The notes under the pieces were generated by a model. It was not told the origin of the DNA, did not search any database, and worked only from the letters and a program-made list of their open reading frames with translations. Shown here piece by piece: positions 61,503 through 64,000 of a stretch of DNA of 64,000 nucleotides. Each line of letters starts with the position of its first letter. Within the stretch, counting starts at the first letter, position 1. The translations under genes and the position numbers were made by a program. Where the stretch lies: contig NZ_LKEV01000003.1 of NCBI RefSeq assembly GCF_001412085.1, positions 1-64,000 on the forward strand, written 5' to 3'. The stretch comes from Corynebacterium lowii (lineage in GTDB: Bacteria; Actinomycetota; Actinomycetes; Mycobacteriales; Mycobacteriaceae).

Positions 61503-62243
61503 TTAGTTCTTTATCTCGGTGGTGTGGATTTGGCGGTCTAAGTCCTCGGGCGCGAGTGCCGCTCGGGAGAAATCGGTGGTGAGGGGAAGCCGGAGGGAAA
61601 GGTCAGTGCCGGGGCATAATTCCACGATCCCGGATTCCAGCGTGAAATCTAAGACATGCCCGCCTTTGCTGCGTTCAGTATCGAGGAAATGAACGTGGCA
61701 GCCGGGAACCCCTATGCCCTTTTCATATACCGGGGTGCGAAATCCCCCGAGTGTTCCCTCAATATCACGAAAATGCAGTTCGGCGTCGTCGCCGGTGGCC
61801 TCCACCATGGGGCGGTAGGGCTTGGCCTGCTTGGTCACGGTGCGCACGGTGACGTCGCTAAATCTCCCGGTGATGCGCACGGCATACATGTAGTTTTCGC
61901 TGGGCTGAAGCTCATCAATAAAGTCCGCGAGTTCGGTGCGGCGTAGCCCAGGTGGGGGAGTATCGCGGATATGCGGCACGAAATTGGTCATCACGGTAAA
62001 AGGGGAGAGCTGATCTAAAGTAGCGCGCTGGGCGCTGCCATCTCCGCGTACCTGATAGCACACGCCATCAAGCACGATCATTTCACCATCGAGGGCATCA
62101 AAGGTGCCTATTCCAAAATTGCCATGACCGAGGAGTTCCCCCACGGTCATTTCGCCATCGTAAATGCCGTCAAGCAGGGCGGTCATCAAAGAGTTTTGGA
62201 AGATGGTGTGCCGTTGCGCGGGAAAATGTTTTTCCGTTCCCAT
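61503..62243 (-). CDS. alsD: acetolactate decarboxylase
   Basis: 246 aa. Converts 2-acetolactate to acetoin. TIFQNSLMTALLDGIYDGEMT, GHGNFGIGTFDALDGEMIVLDG, and the zinc ligands in GCHVHFLDTERSKGGHVLDF match AlsD/BudA, as do the Glu and Arg of the active site. Start: ATG 62243. No acetolactate synthase gene is adjacent, so substrate would come from IlvB elsewhere. The gap to the GH32-like gene is 18 bases, so it may be transcribed first in a two-gene unit. Confidence 0.9.
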   Translation of the reverse strand: MGTEKHFPAQRHTIFQNSLMTALLDGIYDGEMTVGELLGHGNFGIGTFDALDGEMIVLDGVCYQVRGDGSAQRATLDQLSPFTVMTNFVPHIRDTPPPGLRRTELADFIDELQPSENYMYAVRITGRFSDVTVRTVTKQAKPYRPMVEATGDDAELHFRDIEGTLGGFRTPVYEKGIGVPGCHVHFLDTERSKGGHVLDFTLESGIVELCPGTDLSLRLPLTTDFSRAALAPEDLDRQIHTTEIKN

Positions 62244-62297
62244 GCCGCCCGAGGATAGTCACGCGCGAACCTTCCTGCACGGGCCTTAAAGAAAAGT

Positions 62298-62975
62298 TTA
62301 AGAAAGGCGTGTGACCAGCGTTGTTCCGGCTCCAAAGGGAAGATGAGAGATCACGGCTTTCTCTCCGAACGTGAGCAGATGCTCCTGTGCGGCGCGGGCT
62401 GCGGCGGTGGCCTGATCCTTGCGGGAGGTATCGGCCACGGTGGCGTCCAGGAGGGCGTCGGCAAGCACCAGCGTGCCTCCGGGGACGAGAAGGGGCCAGG
62501 TGGCGTCGATAACTGCGCGCAGTTCCACGGGCTCTACCTCCGCATAGACCAGCTGGTAGCTTTCCGGGGCCATGCGGGAAAGCACGTCGAGGGGGCGCGA
62601 GGGCAAAAAGCGTCCCCTCGACGGAGCAAAGCCCGCGGCGCGGAAGGCCTCCTTAGCCTGGCGCTGGTGCTCGGCCTCGGGATCAATGCAGGTCACTGTG
62701 CCCTGCTGAGGCATACCGCGCAGCAGATAAAGCCCCACCACCGCGAGGGCAGGGGTTAGCGCTATGGCCCCGGCGGACTTGGTGCTGCTACTGGCGGCGG
62801 TAAGGGCGCTCAGCACCATTCCGGTGAGGTGATCGGGGGCGGTGAGCCCGTATTCCTCGGCATCGCGCCGCGCGGCGGCAATCGCCTTATCGACGCTCGC
62901 TTGCGGTCCCTCCTCCTGGGTAGCAGGCAGGGAATTGATGTAATCACGCAGGGAATCGAAGGCTGTTTCAGTCAC
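62298..62975 (-). CDS. O-methyltransferase family protein
   Basis: 225 aa class I SAM-dependent methyltransferase. LTPALAVVGLYLLRGMPQQGTVTCIDPEAEHQ shows motif I and post-I regions (degenerate in the glycine-rich loop), and LVYAEVEPVELRAVIDATWP, VPGGTLVLADALLDATVADT follow the COMT-like group. The same gene is divergent from sigE in mycobacteria. Substrate unknown. Its start is 110 bases from the sigE start. Confidence 0.8.
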   Translation of the reverse strand: MTETAFDSLRDYINSLPATQEEGPQASVDKAIAAARRDAEEYGLTAPDHLTGMVLSALTAASSSTKSAGAIALTPALAVVGLYLLRGMPQQGTVTCIDPEAEHQRQAKEAFRAAGFAPSRGRFLPSRPLDVLSRMAPESYQLVYAEVEPVELRAVIDATWPLLVPGGTLVLADALLDATVADTSRKDQATAAARAAQEHLLTFGEKAVISHLPFGAGTTLVTRLS

Positions 62976-63024
62976 GGTTTCTTAGTGTAGGACGCAGAGG
63001 AGGGTGAGGGGGATAAAGGCACGC

Positions 63025-63039
63025 TCTGTGGCTCACAGA
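63025..63039. promoter_or_regulatory. 15-bp palindrome upstream of sigE
   Basis: TCTGTG GCT CACAGA (63025-63039) lies between the divergent O-methyltransferase and sigE starts. It might be an operator; its spacing differs from the GlxR consensus. Confidence 0.35.
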
Positions 63040-63085
63040 AATCTCTACGGGGCTTGTATGGTCTTTGGGAGAAGCGCTTGGCACA

Positions 63086-63739
63086 ATGGTCACCATGATG
63101 ACGCAAGGACGCGATGAGTCAGCCACGCTCAGCACCGACTATCAGGATGAATCCGAGGTACTGACGGGCACCGCCGCGTTCGATGCCGGCACCGGGGATA
63201 TGCCCTCCTGGGGCGAACTCGTGGCCGAGCACGCCGATAGCGTTTACCGCCTGGCCTATCGCCTCAGCGGTGACCAGCACGACGCCGAGGACCTCACCCA
63301 AGAGACCTTCATGCGCGTATTCCGCTCCCTCAAGCACTACCAGCCGGGAACCTTCCGCGGCTGGCTGCATCGCATCACCACCAACCTCTTCCTGGATATG
63401 GTGCGTCACCGCAACAAGATCCGCATGGAGGCCCTGCCGGAGGACTATGAGCGGGTACCGGGCACGGATATGACTCCAGAACAGGCCTACCACGTCAACC
63501 ACCTCAACCCCGTGCTCCAGGAGGCTCTGGATCAACTCGCTCCGGACTTCCGCGTGGCCGTGGTGCTCTGTGACGTGGTGGGAATGAGCTACGAAGAAAT
63601 AGCCGACACCCTGGGCGTGAAGATGGGTACTGTGCGTTCCCGTATTCACCGCGGACGTTCCCAACTGCGCGCCAGCCTGGAAAGCGCGGCCGAGGGCAGC
63701 GAGGACGCCCGCCTGCTCCTCCCCAGCGCCGGGCGCTAA
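63086..63739 (+). CDS. sigE: ECF RNA polymerase sigma factor SigE
   Basis: 217 aa from ATG 63086 (ATGs at 63098 and 63101, and TTG 63065, are alternatives). Region 2: [21 protein letters not shown], then [18 protein letters not shown]. Region 4: [34 protein letters not shown]. In corynebacteria SigE responds to envelope and surface stress and is held by the anti-sigma factor CseE/RseA, encoded next. Placement beside the O-methyltransferase gene is as in mycobacteria. Confidence 0.94.
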   Translation: MVTMMTQGRDESATLSTDYQDESEVLTGTAAFDAGTGDMPSWGELVAEHADSVYRLAYRLSGDQHDAEDLTQETFMRVFRSLKHYQPGTFRGWLHRITTNLFLDMVRHRNKIRMEALPEDYERVPGTDMTPEQAYHVNHLNPVLQEALDQLAPDFRVAVVLCDVVGMSYEEIADTLGVKMGTVRSRIHRGRSQLRASLESAAEGSEDARLLLPSAGR

Positions 63740-63768
63740 CCGCGCATAAAGGAGTAGCGTGGGGCACC

Positions 63769-64000
63769 ATGAGCTTTGATACACACGAGCGGGGATACCC
63801 TGGGGGAGCTGCGCATAAGAAGCGCCGCCCCAAGGTATTTGCCTCCGTGGATCACCTCAATCCCGAGGTCGTAGCGGGTTTTGTCGATGGCGAATTATGC
63901 GCCACAGCTTTGCACAGGGCTCGCGTTCATCTGGTGCACTGCGGGGAATGCCGAGGCGAGGTGCACCGCCAGCGTTCCGCCGCTGAGGCCCTGCACCAGG
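63769..64000 (+). CDS. cseE: zinc-associated anti-sigma factor, partial
   Basis: The first 77 codons of the gene following sigE, cut off by the window end. DHLNPEVVAGFVDGELCATAL is the usual opening of RseA/CseE, and HLVHCGECRGEV carries the ZAS motif H-x3-C-x2-C. It would bind SigE and release it under stress. AAAGGAG stands 12 bases before ATG 63769, a loose spacing. Confidence 0.9.
   Translation, partial: MSFDTHERGYPGGAAHKKRRPKVFASVDHLNPEVVAGFVDGELCATALHRARVHLVHCGECRGEVHRQRSAAEALHQ

Overview
The window looks like a chromosomal segment of a Corynebacterium. It has moderately high GC, and two gene blocks match corynebacterial/mycobacterial order as I remember it: typA-lpqW-mshB-(membrane protein)-fdxC-dapC, and dapD / dapE-LOG-folP2-gpgS-DivIVA-DUF3117, with an O-methyltransferase beside sigE-cseE. 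A divergent malate synthase G / isocitrate lyase pair also fits. The species cannot be fixed from sequence alone. No tRNA, rRNA, CRISPR array or intact transposase was seen.

Layout. 1-1400 is a decaying zone: a UlaA (PTS ascorbate IIC) fragment, a vapB-like antitoxin beside a twice-frameshifted VapC toxin, and a GyrI-like gene with a nonsense codon. 1477-6648 is a betT-betB-betA unit for choline uptake and oxidation to glycine betaine. 6765-9127 is a small accessory/defence patch: 23-bp tandem repeats, a DUF4143 remnant, a GIY-YIG/DUF4357 protein, and an AbiF-like HEPN protein with a structured leader that could be an RNA antitoxin. 9182-16649 runs leftward: a UvrA-like ATPase, a two-component system, an ABC-2 exporter and a lipoate ligase. 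16683-18641 is a second BCCT carrier. 18767-21847 is a lactococcin-972-type bacteriocin cluster, followed by DUF3800 and patatin genes.

24108-27860 is a TPP-riboswitch-led ykoEDC thiamine/HMP ECF transporter with kinase-like and NUDIX genes. 27927-32893 is a dipeptide/oligopeptide ABC importer. 33680-35505 is a frameshifted tannase-like esterase. 35567-39517 is the glyoxylate shunt (aceB/aceA, divergent), followed by rraA and several small genes. 41757-48775 is the typA-lpqW-mshB-fdxC-dapC block (translation GTPase, envelope glycolipids, mycothiol, ferredoxin, lysine/DAP synthesis) and a GtrA protein. 48772-49962 is a small XRE regulator with two tandemly duplicated membrane proteins and a palindromic operator.

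50036-51928 carries dapD, whose 3' end plus terminator is duplicated around a foreign-looking 122-aa gene. Two paralogous amino-acid permeases lie upstream of dapD, translationally coupled to it. 54791-59979 is the dapE-gpgS block and an RlmA-like methyltransferase. 59985-62243 holds a divergent GH32-like protein lacking catalytic residues and an acetolactate decarboxylase. The window ends with the O-methyltransferase, sigE and the start of the anti-sigma gene cseE.

Most interesting: the AbiF-like gene with its hairpin leader, the dapD 3'-end duplication that looks like an insertion scar, and the lactococcin-972 cluster. Gene calls rest on reading translated frames and remembered family motifs; no database search was possible.
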